Assembly (NCBI GenBank): GCA_937927675.1
Contig: CALBSG010000021.1
Span: 1 to 6,348 of the forward strand
Length of the DNA stretch: 6,348 nucleotides
Source of the DNA: an uncultured Paracoccaceae bacterium
GTDB taxonomy: Bacteria > Pseudomonadota > Alphaproteobacteria > Rhodobacterales > Rhodobacteraceae
Direction of reading: 5' to 3'
In this document: positions 1 through 5,544 of the stretch, in pieces
How the letters are laid out: the number at the start of each line of letters is the position of its first letter
How positions within the stretch are numbered: the first letter of the stretch is position 1
Notes under the pieces: model-generated
Database searches by the model: none
What the model saw: the letters and a program-made list of their open reading frames with translations, nothing else
What the model was told of the DNA's origin: nothing
Made by a program: the position numbers and the translations under genes

Positions 1-407
1 TGGGCAGCCTGAAATGCGATTGCGGCCCGCAACTGCACGCCGCTTTGGCGCAGATGGGCAGCGAAGGCAGCGGCGTTCTGCTGTATCTGAACCAAGAAGG
101 CCGCGGCATTGGCCTTGCCAACAAGATGCGCGCCTATTCCTTGCAAGATCAGGGCTTTGATACGGTAGAGGCCAATCATCGTTTGGGGTTTGAAGATGAC
201 GAGCGCGATTTCCGCATCGGGGCTGCAATCCTGAAACAGATGGGGTTTTCGCAGGTACGGCTTTTGACCAACAATCCGAAAAAGCTGGCGATGCTGGCCG
301 CCTGCGGCTTGACGGTGGTGGAACGCGTCCCGCTGAAAGTTGGCGAGACGCAGGAAAACGCCGCTTATCTGGCCACCAAGGCCGCCAAATCGGGGCATTT
401 GCTGTGA
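1..407 (+). CDS. ribA: GTP cyclohydrolase II, C-terminal part (5' end outside window)
   Basis: GTP cyclohydrolase II opens the GTP ring and releases formate and pyrophosphate, the first step of riboflavin synthesis in the cytoplasm. The reading frame is open from base 3, so the gene begins upstream of the window. The first visible residues, GSLKCDCGPQL, carry two of the three zinc-ligand cysteines of the family; the third would lie upstream. Next comes QEGRGIGLANKMRAYSLQD, whose Tyr (codon 135-137) aligns with the catalytic Tyr105 of E. coli RibA, then DTVEANHRLGF, DERDF (the Arg aligns with E. coli Arg128), and the substrate-contact stretch LLTNNPKK. The end, NAAYLATKAAKSGHLL, is the normal RibA C-terminus, so the 3' end is intact. 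Whether it is a stand-alone RibA or the C-terminal half of a RibBA fusion cannot be told. It overlaps the next gene by GTGA, suggesting translational coupling. Confidence 0.95.
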   Translation, partial: GSLKCDCGPQLHAALAQMGSEGSGVLLYLNQEGRGIGLANKMRAYSLQDQGFDTVEANHRLGFEDDERDFRIGAAILKQMGFSQVRLLTNNPKKLAMLAACGLTVVERVPLKVGETQENAAYLATKAAKSGHLL

Positions 408-904
408 CACCGTTTGATCTGGTCGTCACCCCGATGGGGGTGCGGTTTCTGAACCGGGTGTTTCCCTGCACCGTGGGGCGCGGCGGCGTTGTCGCGGGCC
501 ACACCAAGCGCGAGGGCGACGGGGCGACGCCAACAGGGGTTCACCGCATCACCGGCATGCTCTACCGCCCTGACCGGATCTCCGCGCCGCAGCATTGGGC
601 CGTGCCGATCGGGCCGATGGACCTGTGGTCTGACGACCCAAAGGACGTGGATTACAACCACATGGTCCGCGCCCCGCATCGCTTTGGCCATGAGACGCTG
701 CGCCGCGCCGATCCGCTTTATGATCTGGTGCTTTTGACCGATTGGAACTGGCCGCAGGCCGTGCCGGGGCGCGGTTCGGCCATTTTCTTGCACCGCTGGC
801 GCAGACCGGGCTACCCCACGGCGGGTTGTGTGGCCTTTGCCCCAAGCGATCTGCGGTGGATTGCCGAACGTATCACACCCGGCACAAGGTTGATCGTGCG
901 TTAA
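404..904 (+). CDS. L,D-transpeptidase (YkuD-type) catalytic domain protein
   Basis: A 166-residue protein that is essentially one YkuD-type domain of the COG3786 kind. YkuD enzymes cross-link or modify peptidoglycan through a cysteine nucleophile, cutting tetrapeptide stems and forming L,D bonds. The catalytic region is near the end: SAIFLH (His130), then GYPTAGCVAF with Cys142 as probable nucleophile, followed by a typical TPGTRLIVR ending. The PTAGC form is normal for this subfamily and replaces the SHGC of classical YkuD enzymes. The start is GTG at 404, overlapping the ribA stop (GTGA); no better upstream start exists because ribA occupies that stretch. No signal peptide or membrane segment is visible, which is odd for an enzyme expected to act in the periplasm. 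It converges with the thiolase gene, and the two stops share TTAA at 901-904. Domain call is firm; substrate and location are not. Confidence 0.88.
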   Translation: MTPFDLVVTPMGVRFLNRVFPCTVGRGGVVAGHTKREGDGATPTGVHRITGMLYRPDRISAPQHWAVPIGPMDLWSDDPKDVDYNHMVRAPHRFGHETLRRADPLYDLVLLTDWNWPQAVPGRGSAIFLHRWRRPGYPTAGCVAFAPSDLRWIAERITPGTRLIVR

Positions 905-2106
905 ACCCGCTCGATCAGCACTGCGGTTCCCTGACCCACGCCCACGCACATGGTGGCAAGACCGTAACGCCCCCCTGTCCGCGCCAGTTCCAAGGCCGCC
1001 GTCCCGACAATGCGCGCGCCGGTCATGCCCAAGGGATGGCCCAGCGCGATCGCCCCCCCATTGGGATTCACGCGGGGATCATCATCGGCAATCCCCAGCC
1101 CCCGCAGCACCGCAAGACCCTGCGCGGCGAAGGCCTCATTCAGTTCGATCACCGACAGATCGGCCACGGTCAGCCCATGCTGCGCCAAAAGCTTTTGCAC
1201 CGCGGGCACTGGGCCATAGCCCATGACGCGCGGGGCCACCCCGGCCGACGCCGCCCCCAAAATTCGTGCAATCGGCTTCAGCCCGTTGGCTTTCGCCGCC
1301 TCGGCACTGGCAATCAGCAACGCCGCCGCGCCATCATTCACACCGCTGGCATTGCCAGCCGTGACCGTGCCATCTGCCCGCGTGATGGGCCGCAGTTTGG
1401 CCAAATCTTCGGGCTTCGTGTCACCGCGCGGATGTTCATCGTGGGTCACTTCAGCAGTCTTGCCGCGCCCCAGATCCACCGTCACCGCCACAATCTCCGC
1501 CCCAAGCCGCCCGTTGGCCTGCGCCGCGCCGGCAAGCCGCTGTGAGCGCAGCGCAAACGCGTCCTGATCGGTACGCGAAATGCCATAGTGATCGGCAAGG
1601 TTTTCGGCGGTTTCCGGCATCGAATCCGTGCCATAGGCCGCCTGCATCTTTGGGTTCACAAAGCGCCAGCCGATGGTGCTGTCGGCCACCTCGGCAACCC
1701 GCGAAAAGGCGCTGTTCGCCTTGGGCATCACCAAGGGCGCGCGGGTCATGCTTTCGACGCCCCCCGCAATCGCCAGCCCAATCTCTCCTGCCTTGATCGC
1801 CCGCGCTGCTGCTGACACCGCCTCCATCCCCGATCCGCACAGCCGGTTCACGGTTGCCCCTGGCACGGTTTCTGGCAAACCGGCCAACAACAGCGCCATG
1901 CGCGCGACGTTGCGGTTGTCTTCACCCGCCTGATTGGCGCACCCCATCCAAACTTCTTCGACCGCCGCCGGGTTCAGCCCCGGATTGCGCGCCAAAAGCG
2001 CCGCCAACGGGATGGCTGCCAGATCATCGGTGCGAACATGGGCCAAGACCCCGGCGTAGCGGCCAATCGGGGTGCGGATATAGTCGCAGATCAAGGCATC
2101 AGACAT
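901..2106 (-). CDS. pcaF: 3-oxoadipyl-CoA thiolase
   Basis: A 401-residue thiolase, the usual length for PcaF. It would split 3-oxoadipyl-CoA with CoA into succinyl-CoA and acetyl-CoA, the last step of the beta-ketoadipate pathway. All thiolase signatures are present: nucleophilic Cys90 in NRLCGSGMEA, NEAFAAQ at 323-329, His357 in GGAIALGHPLG, and acid/base Cys387 in MCVGVGQG. Features favouring PcaF (or its phenylacetate paralogue PaaJ) over a general acetoacetyl-CoA thiolase are the RTPIGRYAG...RTDDL start, NSAFSR, STIGWRFVNPKM and YGTDSMPETAENLA. The nearby pcaQ and pcaD genes support pcaF. The ATG at 2104-2106 is chosen because an AGGAGG ribosome site lies just upstream (2113-2118) and the protein starts exactly where the family does; the frame stays open further upstream, but that extension does not look like thiolase and lies over the divergent pxpA gene. 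It is transcribed away from pxpA. Confidence 0.92.
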   Translation of the reverse strand: MSDALICDYIRTPIGRYAGVLAHVRTDDLAAIPLAALLARNPGLNPAAVEEVWMGCANQAGEDNRNVARMALLLAGLPETVPGATVNRLCGSGMEAVSAAARAIKAGEIGLAIAGGVESMTRAPLVMPKANSAFSRVAEVADSTIGWRFVNPKMQAAYGTDSMPETAENLADHYGISRTDQDAFALRSQRLAGAAQANGRLGAEIVAVTVDLGRGKTAEVTHDEHPRGDTKPEDLAKLRPITRADGTVTAGNASGVNDGAAALLIASAEAAKANGLKPIARILGAASAGVAPRVMGYGPVPAVQKLLAQHGLTVADLSVIELNEAFAAQGLAVLRGLGIADDDPRVNPNGGAIALGHPLGMTGARIVGTAALELARTGGRYGLATMCVGVGQGTAVLIERV

Positions 2107-2112
2107 GGCGGG

Positions 2113-2118
2113 CCTCCT
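2113..2118 (-). promoter_or_regulatory. Shine-Dalgarno site of pcaF
   Basis: The minus strand reads AGGAGG, ending 6 bases before the ATG at 2106. It is a perfect match to the consensus and decides the start codon of a reading frame that otherwise remains open far upstream. Confidence 0.85.
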
Positions 2119-2130
2119 CGTGTTGCCCCC

Positions 2131-2159
2131 ATGATCTTTCAAGCTTGAAGAAAATGCAA
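2131..2159 (-). promoter_or_regulatory. Possible pcaF promoter
   Basis: On the minus strand, TTGCAT (2154-2159) and GATCAT (2131-2136) are separated by 17 bases, a sigma70-like arrangement with a weak -35 (3 of 6) and a fair -10 (4 of 6). Transcription would begin near 2124, giving a short leader that includes the AGGAGG site. A 12-bp palindrome sits in the spacer. This is a by-eye match in a GC-rich genome and is only suggestive. Confidence 0.25.
2138..2149. promoter_or_regulatory. 12-bp perfect palindrome between pcaF and pxpA, candidate operator
   Basis: TTCAAGCTTGAA is a perfect inverted repeat within the 126-bp spacer between the divergent pcaF and pxpA genes. It is one of the few AT-rich patches there and falls in the spacer of the proposed pcaF promoter, a position where a bound regulator could repress. 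I do not recognise it as the site of a named regulator; the sequence alone shows only the symmetry and the location. Confidence 0.35.
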
Positions 2160-2175
2160 GCCGCCATAAAGCGGC
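2160..2175 (+). other. Small hairpin in the pxpA leader region
   Basis: GCCGC, a 6-base loop (CATAAA), then GCGGC form a short GC-rich stem about 60 bases upstream of pxpA. No T-run follows on either strand, so it is not an intrinsic terminator. It may be an RNA hairpin in the pxpA leader or chance symmetry in GC-rich DNA. Confidence 0.25.
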
Positions 2176-2232
2176 GCAGGGGCTGGACGCCCGGCGCGAC
2201 CCAAGGCACTGTGCCGCAAATGGGGGGGCGCA

Positions 2233-2985
2233 ATGGATCTGAATTCCGATCTGGGCGAGGGCTTTGGTCCTTGGGCAATGGGGGATGATGCCGCGATGCT
2301 GGGGATTGTCACCTCGGCCAATATTGCCTGTGGTGGCCATGCCAGTGACCCTGACACCATGTTCGCGACCTTGGCGATGGCGGCGGAACGGGGGGTCAGC
2401 ATCGGCGCGCATCCCGGATATGCCGACCGCCTTGGCTTTGGCCGCCGCGTGATCCCAATGGCACCTGCCGAGATTGCCAACATGGTCGCGGCACAGGTGG
2501 GGGCGCTGCAAGGCGTTGCTGCCCTTGCAGGCGCGCGGGTCACCTATGTAAAGGCCCATGGCGCACTGGCCAATCTGGCCGCTGACCGGCGCGAGGTCGC
2601 AGATGCCATCGCAGGGGCGATCAAAGCGCTGCCGGGGGGGCTGGCCATTCTGGCGATTTCCGGCACCGAGTTAGAGGCTGCAGGCCGCGCCGCGGGTCTG
2701 CCGACCTATTCCGAAATCTTCGCCGACCGCGCCTATCTGCCCAACGGTCGCCTTGTGCCGCGCACCCGACCGGATGCGATGATCCATGGCGCGAAAGAGG
2801 CGGCAGAACGGCTTTTGGCGTTCTTAAGTGCAGGGCGGATGCCCGTCATCGGTGGCGATCCGATTCCGCTGGCCGCGCAGTCGATCTGCGTGCATGGCGA
2901 CAGCCCCGAGGCCGTGGCCATGGCAACCGAAATCCGCGCCCGGTTGACGGCGGCTGGGGTGACATTGGCCCCCTTTGTCGGATGA
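2233..2985 (+). CDS. pxpA: 5-oxoprolinase subunit A (LamB/YcsF family)
   Basis: PxpA acts with PxpB and PxpC in the ATP-dependent opening of 5-oxoproline (pyroglutamate) to L-glutamate, recycling a damage product of glutamine and glutathione. The 250-residue length is normal. LamB/YcsF signatures are present in order: MDLNSDLGEGFGPW at the N-terminus, the metal- or substrate-pocket motif ANIACGGHASDP (29-40), GAHPGYADRLGFGRR, YVKAHGALANL (105-115), EIFADRAYLPNGRLVPR, and SICVHGDSPEAVAMA near the end. Relative to the common VKPHGALYN form, this protein has Ala in place of Pro and of Tyr; the His and Gly are kept. The ATG at 2233 is right because DLNSDLGEG is the family's N-terminus; the ribosome site is only a G-run (2222-2228). 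It is the first gene of pxpABC and its stop overlaps the pxpB start (ATGA). Confidence 0.94.
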   Translation: MDLNSDLGEGFGPWAMGDDAAMLGIVTSANIACGGHASDPDTMFATLAMAAERGVSIGAHPGYADRLGFGRRVIPMAPAEIANMVAAQVGALQGVAALAGARVTYVKAHGALANLAADRREVADAIAGAIKALPGGLAILAISGTELEAAGRAAGLPTYSEIFADRAYLPNGRLVPRTRPDAMIHGAKEAAERLLAFLSAGRMPVIGGDPIPLAAQSICVHGDSPEAVAMATEIRARLTAAGVTLAPFVG

Positions 2986-3629
2986 CCGGCTTTCCGCAGT
3001 TCCGCCCCGTGGCCGAGCATGGCCTGTTGGTCGAGTTTGGCGATCGGCTGAATGAGGCCAGCCATGCCGCCGTGCTGCGGCTGGACCGGGCCTTGGCCGC
3101 TCAGCCCTTTCCCGGTTTTACCGAGGCTGTTCCGGCCTATGTCAATCTGCTGGTCCGGTTTGACCCGTTGGTGATCGACCACGCCGGCGTGGAAAATGCG
3201 TTGCGCGCCCTCTTGCTCGCCGCACCCACCGCCACGCAGACCGGCGCGCTGCGCAGCGTCGATGTGGTTTATGATGGCGCCGATCTGGCCGAGGTCGCCA
3301 CCCGGACAGGCCTGACACCCGATCAGGTCATCGCCACGCATCTGGCCGGCGACTACTCTGTCGCACTTTACGGCTTTGCGCCGGGCTATGCCTATCTCTC
3401 TGGCCTGCCGGACCCGATCCGCCTGCCACGCAAGGATGCGGCTGTGCGCGGGGTTCCTGCCGGATCGGTCATCATTGCTGCTGGCCAATGCATCGTCACC
3501 ACCCTGACCATGCCCACCGGCTGGTGGATCATCGGCCATTCGCCCACCCTGATCCTTGACCCGACGGGCCCCCAGCCCTTTCTGTTCGATGTCGGTGATC
3601 GGGTGAAATTCCGGCGGGTCAGCCCGTGA
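2982..3629 (+). CDS. pxpB: 5-oxoprolinase subunit B (KipI/allophanate hydrolase subunit 1 family)
   Basis: Second subunit of prokaryotic 5-oxoprolinase, with a cyclophilin-like C-terminal domain; B and C together are thought to carry ATP-dependent phosphorylation and ring activation. The 215-residue length fits. Family marks include the N-terminal GLLVEFGDRLNEASHAAVLRLD, YVNLLVRFDPL (53-63), VDVVYDGADLAEVATRTG (93-110), the hallmark YGFAPGYAYLSGLPDPIRLPR (130-150), VPAGSVIIAAGQ (158-169) and TGWWIIGHSPTLILD (179-193). The ATG at 2982 overlaps the pxpA stop (ATGA) and the TGA stop at 3627-3629 overlaps the pxpC GTG, so the three genes are translationally coupled. The older family name KipI (an inhibitor of the sporulation kinase KinA in Bacillus) should not be read as a function here. 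Confidence 0.93.
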   Translation: MTGFPQFRPVAEHGLLVEFGDRLNEASHAAVLRLDRALAAQPFPGFTEAVPAYVNLLVRFDPLVIDHAGVENALRALLLAAPTATQTGALRSVDVVYDGADLAEVATRTGLTPDQVIATHLAGDYSVALYGFAPGYAYLSGLPDPIRLPRKDAAVRGVPAGSVIIAAGQCIVTTLTMPTGWWIIGHSPTLILDPTGPQPFLFDVGDRVKFRRVSP

Positions 3630-4564
3630 CCGCGCGTCTGAACATCCGCTTTGCCGGGCCGCATGTCTCGGTGCAGGACACCGGCCGTCCGGGCATGGCA
3701 CGCTTTGGCGTGCCCGGGTCGGGGCCAATGGACCGAACGGCCATGGCAGCGGCCAATCTGGCGCTTGGCAATCTCGCCGGGGACGCTTGCATTGAGGTCT
3801 CGCTGGGTGGCCTGACGCTGGAGTGCACCGAAGGCACGGTCAGCTTTACCGTCGCGGGCGGCGGCTTTATCGTGGATCACGCCGGGCAGAAATCCGGCGC
3901 ATGGCAGGTGGCAACCTTGCGCGCTGGGGAAACGCTGGTTTTGCGCCCCGGCCCTTGGGGGGCATGGTCCTATCTGGCCTTTGCCGGGCAATTGCAGGCA
4001 GCCGATTGGCTGGGCGCAAAGGCCACCCATTCTCAATCCGGTTTTGGGGGTGGCAAGCTGTCAAACGGGGGACGTTTGGACGTCGCCAATCCCCGCGTCT
4101 TGTCGGATCGTCCCCTGCCCTGCCCCCCCTTTGCCCGCCCCCCCCGCGAGATCCGCGCCACGCTTGGCCCGCAGGATCGTTTTTTTACTGCCGAGCAAAT
4201 CGCCAGCTTGGAGAACGCAGTCTGGCGGTTATCCGCAGCTTATGACCGAATGGGCGTGCGGCTTTCCGGGCCAAAGCTCTTGCCCGACGCGCCGCTGGAC
4301 ATGCCGTCAGAGCCGGTGGCCCGAGGTTCGGTTCAGGTGGCGGGTGATGGGGTCGCAACCGTGCTCTTGGCCGATCACCAGACCACGGGCGGATACCCAA
4401 AAATCGCCACGGTGCTGGACGCCGATCTTGACCGATTTGCCCAACTCCGCCCCGGCGACGGCTTTCGTCTGCGCATAGTGACCGCAGAACAGGCGGTTGT
4501 GCATGCCCGTCTGATGGCCCGGCAGCGCAGCACATGGCTGGCCACCCTTGGCCCTCATCGGTAA
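3626..4564 (+). CDS. pxpC: 5-oxoprolinase subunit C (biotin-dependent carboxyltransferase-like family)
   Basis: Third subunit of 5-oxoprolinase, related to KipA and to the AHS2 part of urea amidolyase. At 312 residues it is of family size. Visible marks: VSVQDTGRPGMARFGVPGSGPMDR (15-37, hallmark), ANLALGNLAGDACIEVSLGG (43-62), the AYDRMGVRLSGPKL segment (205-218) and the C-terminal GSVQVAGDGVATVLLADHQTTGGYPKIATV (234-263). Translation starts at GTG 3626 inside the pxpB stop (GTGA). Runs of C at about 4125-4145 and of T near 4183 occur in the coding sequence without breaking the frame. The linker around residues 140-180 is the least conserved part. The stop (TAA at 4562-4564) lies inside the end of the convergent pcaQ, a 10-bp overlap with no room for a terminator between them. 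Confidence 0.93.
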   Translation: MTARLNIRFAGPHVSVQDTGRPGMARFGVPGSGPMDRTAMAAANLALGNLAGDACIEVSLGGLTLECTEGTVSFTVAGGGFIVDHAGQKSGAWQVATLRAGETLVLRPGPWGAWSYLAFAGQLQAADWLGAKATHSQSGFGGGKLSNGGRLDVANPRVLSDRPLPCPPFARPPREIRATLGPQDRFFTAEQIASLENAVWRLSAAYDRMGVRLSGPKLLPDAPLDMPSEPVARGSVQVAGDGVATVLLADHQTTGGYPKIATVLDADLDRFAQLRPGDGFRLRIVTAEQAVVHARLMARQRSTWLATLGPHR

Positions 4565-5478
4565 AGCCCCGCCTGCGCCCCCTCGCGCGCCAATTGCATC
4601 ATCAGATCCTGCGCTGCCGAACTTGCGCCGCCCTGCCGCCGCGTGATCCCCACCGCACCGGCCAGATAGCGTGCATCGGTCGGCACCAGCACCAGATCGC
4701 CCCGATCCAGATCCTCGGCCACCACCCCGCGTGAGATGAACCAAAGCGCGTCGGACCCCATCAGCACACCACGCGCCAAAGGCAAGGCGACAGTTTCCAT
4801 CGCCGGGCGGATAGACCCCAACCCAAGGCTGACCAAATAGTCATCCACCGCGCCGCGAATGATCGCCCCCTCTGGCGGCAGGATCAGCGGGCAACGCGCC
4901 AAAGCCGACCGTGTGTCCCCCGCCAAGGGATGCCCCGCACGGGAGACAAGCACCACCTCTTCGTCGTAAAGATGCTCAAACGTCAGGCCAGCCACCTCGC
5001 GCGCGCCGGGCAGGCGGCCCAGCATCAAATCAATGCTGCCATCCCGCAACAGCCCGGTCAGATAGCTGTGCGGCCCGGTGATGACCGACAGCATCACCTC
5101 GGGCGCAAGATCGCGCAGCCGCAGCGCGATGCGCGGAAAAAGCCGGGTGGCGGCAGTGGGCAAAACCCCTACCGTCAGCCGACCCGTCCCCGCACCCGGC
5201 TGCAGTGCTGCCGTGGCGGTTTCCAGCGCCTGCAACGCAAGACTGGCATGTTGGCGAAAGACTGCGCCCTGTTCGGTCAGGATCATCCGCCGATTTTCAC
5301 GCCGAAACAGCGGCACACCCAAAAGGGTTTCCGCCTCGGCCAAAGTCCGCGACAGGGCGGGCTGGGTGATGCCCTGCGCACGGGCGACCTGCGACAAGCT
5401 ACCCGCCGTCGCAATCTCTAAAATGGCGCGAATGTGCCGCAGTTTCAGATTCGGATGCATGCCAGTTTGATTATGCAT
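4555..5478 (-). CDS. pcaQ: LysR-type transcriptional regulator, PcaQ-like
   Basis: A LysR-family regulator of 307 residues. PcaQ proteins of alphaproteobacteria activate the pca genes for protocatechuate breakdown in response to a pathway intermediate (beta-carboxymuconate in rhizobia). The N-terminal winged helix-turn-helix spans about residues 11-70 (KLRHIRAILEIATAGSLSQVAR, ITQPALSRTLAEAE, LLGVPLFRR, LTEQG). The effector domain includes LTVGVLPTAATRLFPRIALRLR, GPHSYLTGLLRDGSIDLMLGRLPGA and EEVVLVSRAGHPL, the pattern I associate with PcaQ. Divergence from pcaD by a short spacer is the classic arrangement. Two ATGs are possible: 5478, with only a weak GAG upstream, and 5460 (MHPNLKLRHI), which matches the usual family start better but has no clear ribosome site. 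The upstream ATG lies inside a palindrome that may be the operator, which favours 5460 or suggests autorepression. The 3' end overlaps pxpC by 10 bp. Confidence 0.88.
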   Translation of the reverse strand: MHNQTGMHPNLKLRHIRAILEIATAGSLSQVARAQGITQPALSRTLAEAETLLGVPLFRRENRRMILTEQGAVFRQHASLALQALETATAALQPGAGTGRLTVGVLPTAATRLFPRIALRLRDLAPEVMLSVITGPHSYLTGLLRDGSIDLMLGRLPGAREVAGLTFEHLYDEEVVLVSRAGHPLAGDTRSALARCPLILPPEGAIIRGAVDDYLVSLGLGSIRPAMETVALPLARGVLMGSDALWFISRGVVAEDLDRGDLVLVPTDARYLAGAVGITRRQGGASSAAQDLMMQLAREGAQAGLYR

Positions 5479-5533
5479 AATGGCTCATTTTGCATTATCC
5501 TGCTTCAAAATCGCCTGATAAGTTATGCGTTAA
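5470..5533. promoter_or_regulatory. Divergent pcaQ-pcaD control region with candidate PcaQ sites
   Basis: This AT-rich stretch between pcaQ and pcaD holds related short elements. ATTATGCATAAT (5470-5481) is a perfect 12-bp palindrome overlapping the first possible pcaQ start. TGCATAAT (5474-5481) and TGCATTAT (5491-5498) are near-identical copies 17 bp apart, and ATAATG (5477-5482) with CATTAT (5493-5498) forms a dyad with a 10-bp gap. A further TTATGC occurs at 5523-5528, 52 bp from the first. LysR regulators usually bind such dyads with T-N11-A symmetry upstream of their divergent target. The site reported for rhizobial PcaQ (ATAACC-N4-GGTTAA) is not present as such. No convincing -35/-10 pair for pcaD was found; TGATAA at 5516-5521 is a possible -10. 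Confidence 0.5.
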
Positions 5534-5538
5534 GGGAG
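5534..5538 (+). promoter_or_regulatory. Shine-Dalgarno site of pcaD
   Basis: GGGAG, part of a purine-rich GGGAGAG run, lies 6 bases before the ATG at 5545 and supports that start over in-frame upstream ATGs, which would fall in the regulatory spacer. Confidence 0.7.
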
Positions 5539-5544
5539 AGACCC

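Noticed and set aside
742..1545. 267-codon plus-strand frame over the end of the L,D-transpeptidase gene and the thiolase gene
   Set aside because: It is antisense to the thiolase for most of its length, rich in His, Arg, Pro and Gln as shadows of GC-rich genes are, and has no domain.
2160..2175. GCCGC/GCGGC hairpin as an intrinsic terminator
   Set aside because: No T-run follows on either strand, and the site lies between two divergent gene starts where no terminator is needed.
2107..2559. N-terminal extension of the pcaF frame upstream of the ATG at 2106
   Set aside because: The frame is open to 2559, but the extra residues resemble no thiolase, lie over pxpA, and the AGGAGG site and family start both place translation at 2106.
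2733..3728. 331-codon minus-strand frame opposite pxpA, pxpB and pxpC
   Set aside because: It spans parts of three well-identified plus-strand genes and has no recognisable motif; it is an antisense shadow in GC-rich DNA.
4120..4190. Possible frameshift in pxpC at the C-runs and T-run
   Set aside because: The frame continues through to the conserved C-terminal LLADHQTTGGYPKIATV region and the protein has normal family length.
2982..4564. pxpB and pxpC as urea/allophanate-processing (urea amidolyase) genes
   Set aside because: The families are related, but the presence of a LamB/YcsF pxpA gene directly upstream, with coupled overlaps, identifies the three-gene 5-oxoprolinase set; no urea carboxylase or amidase domain is present.
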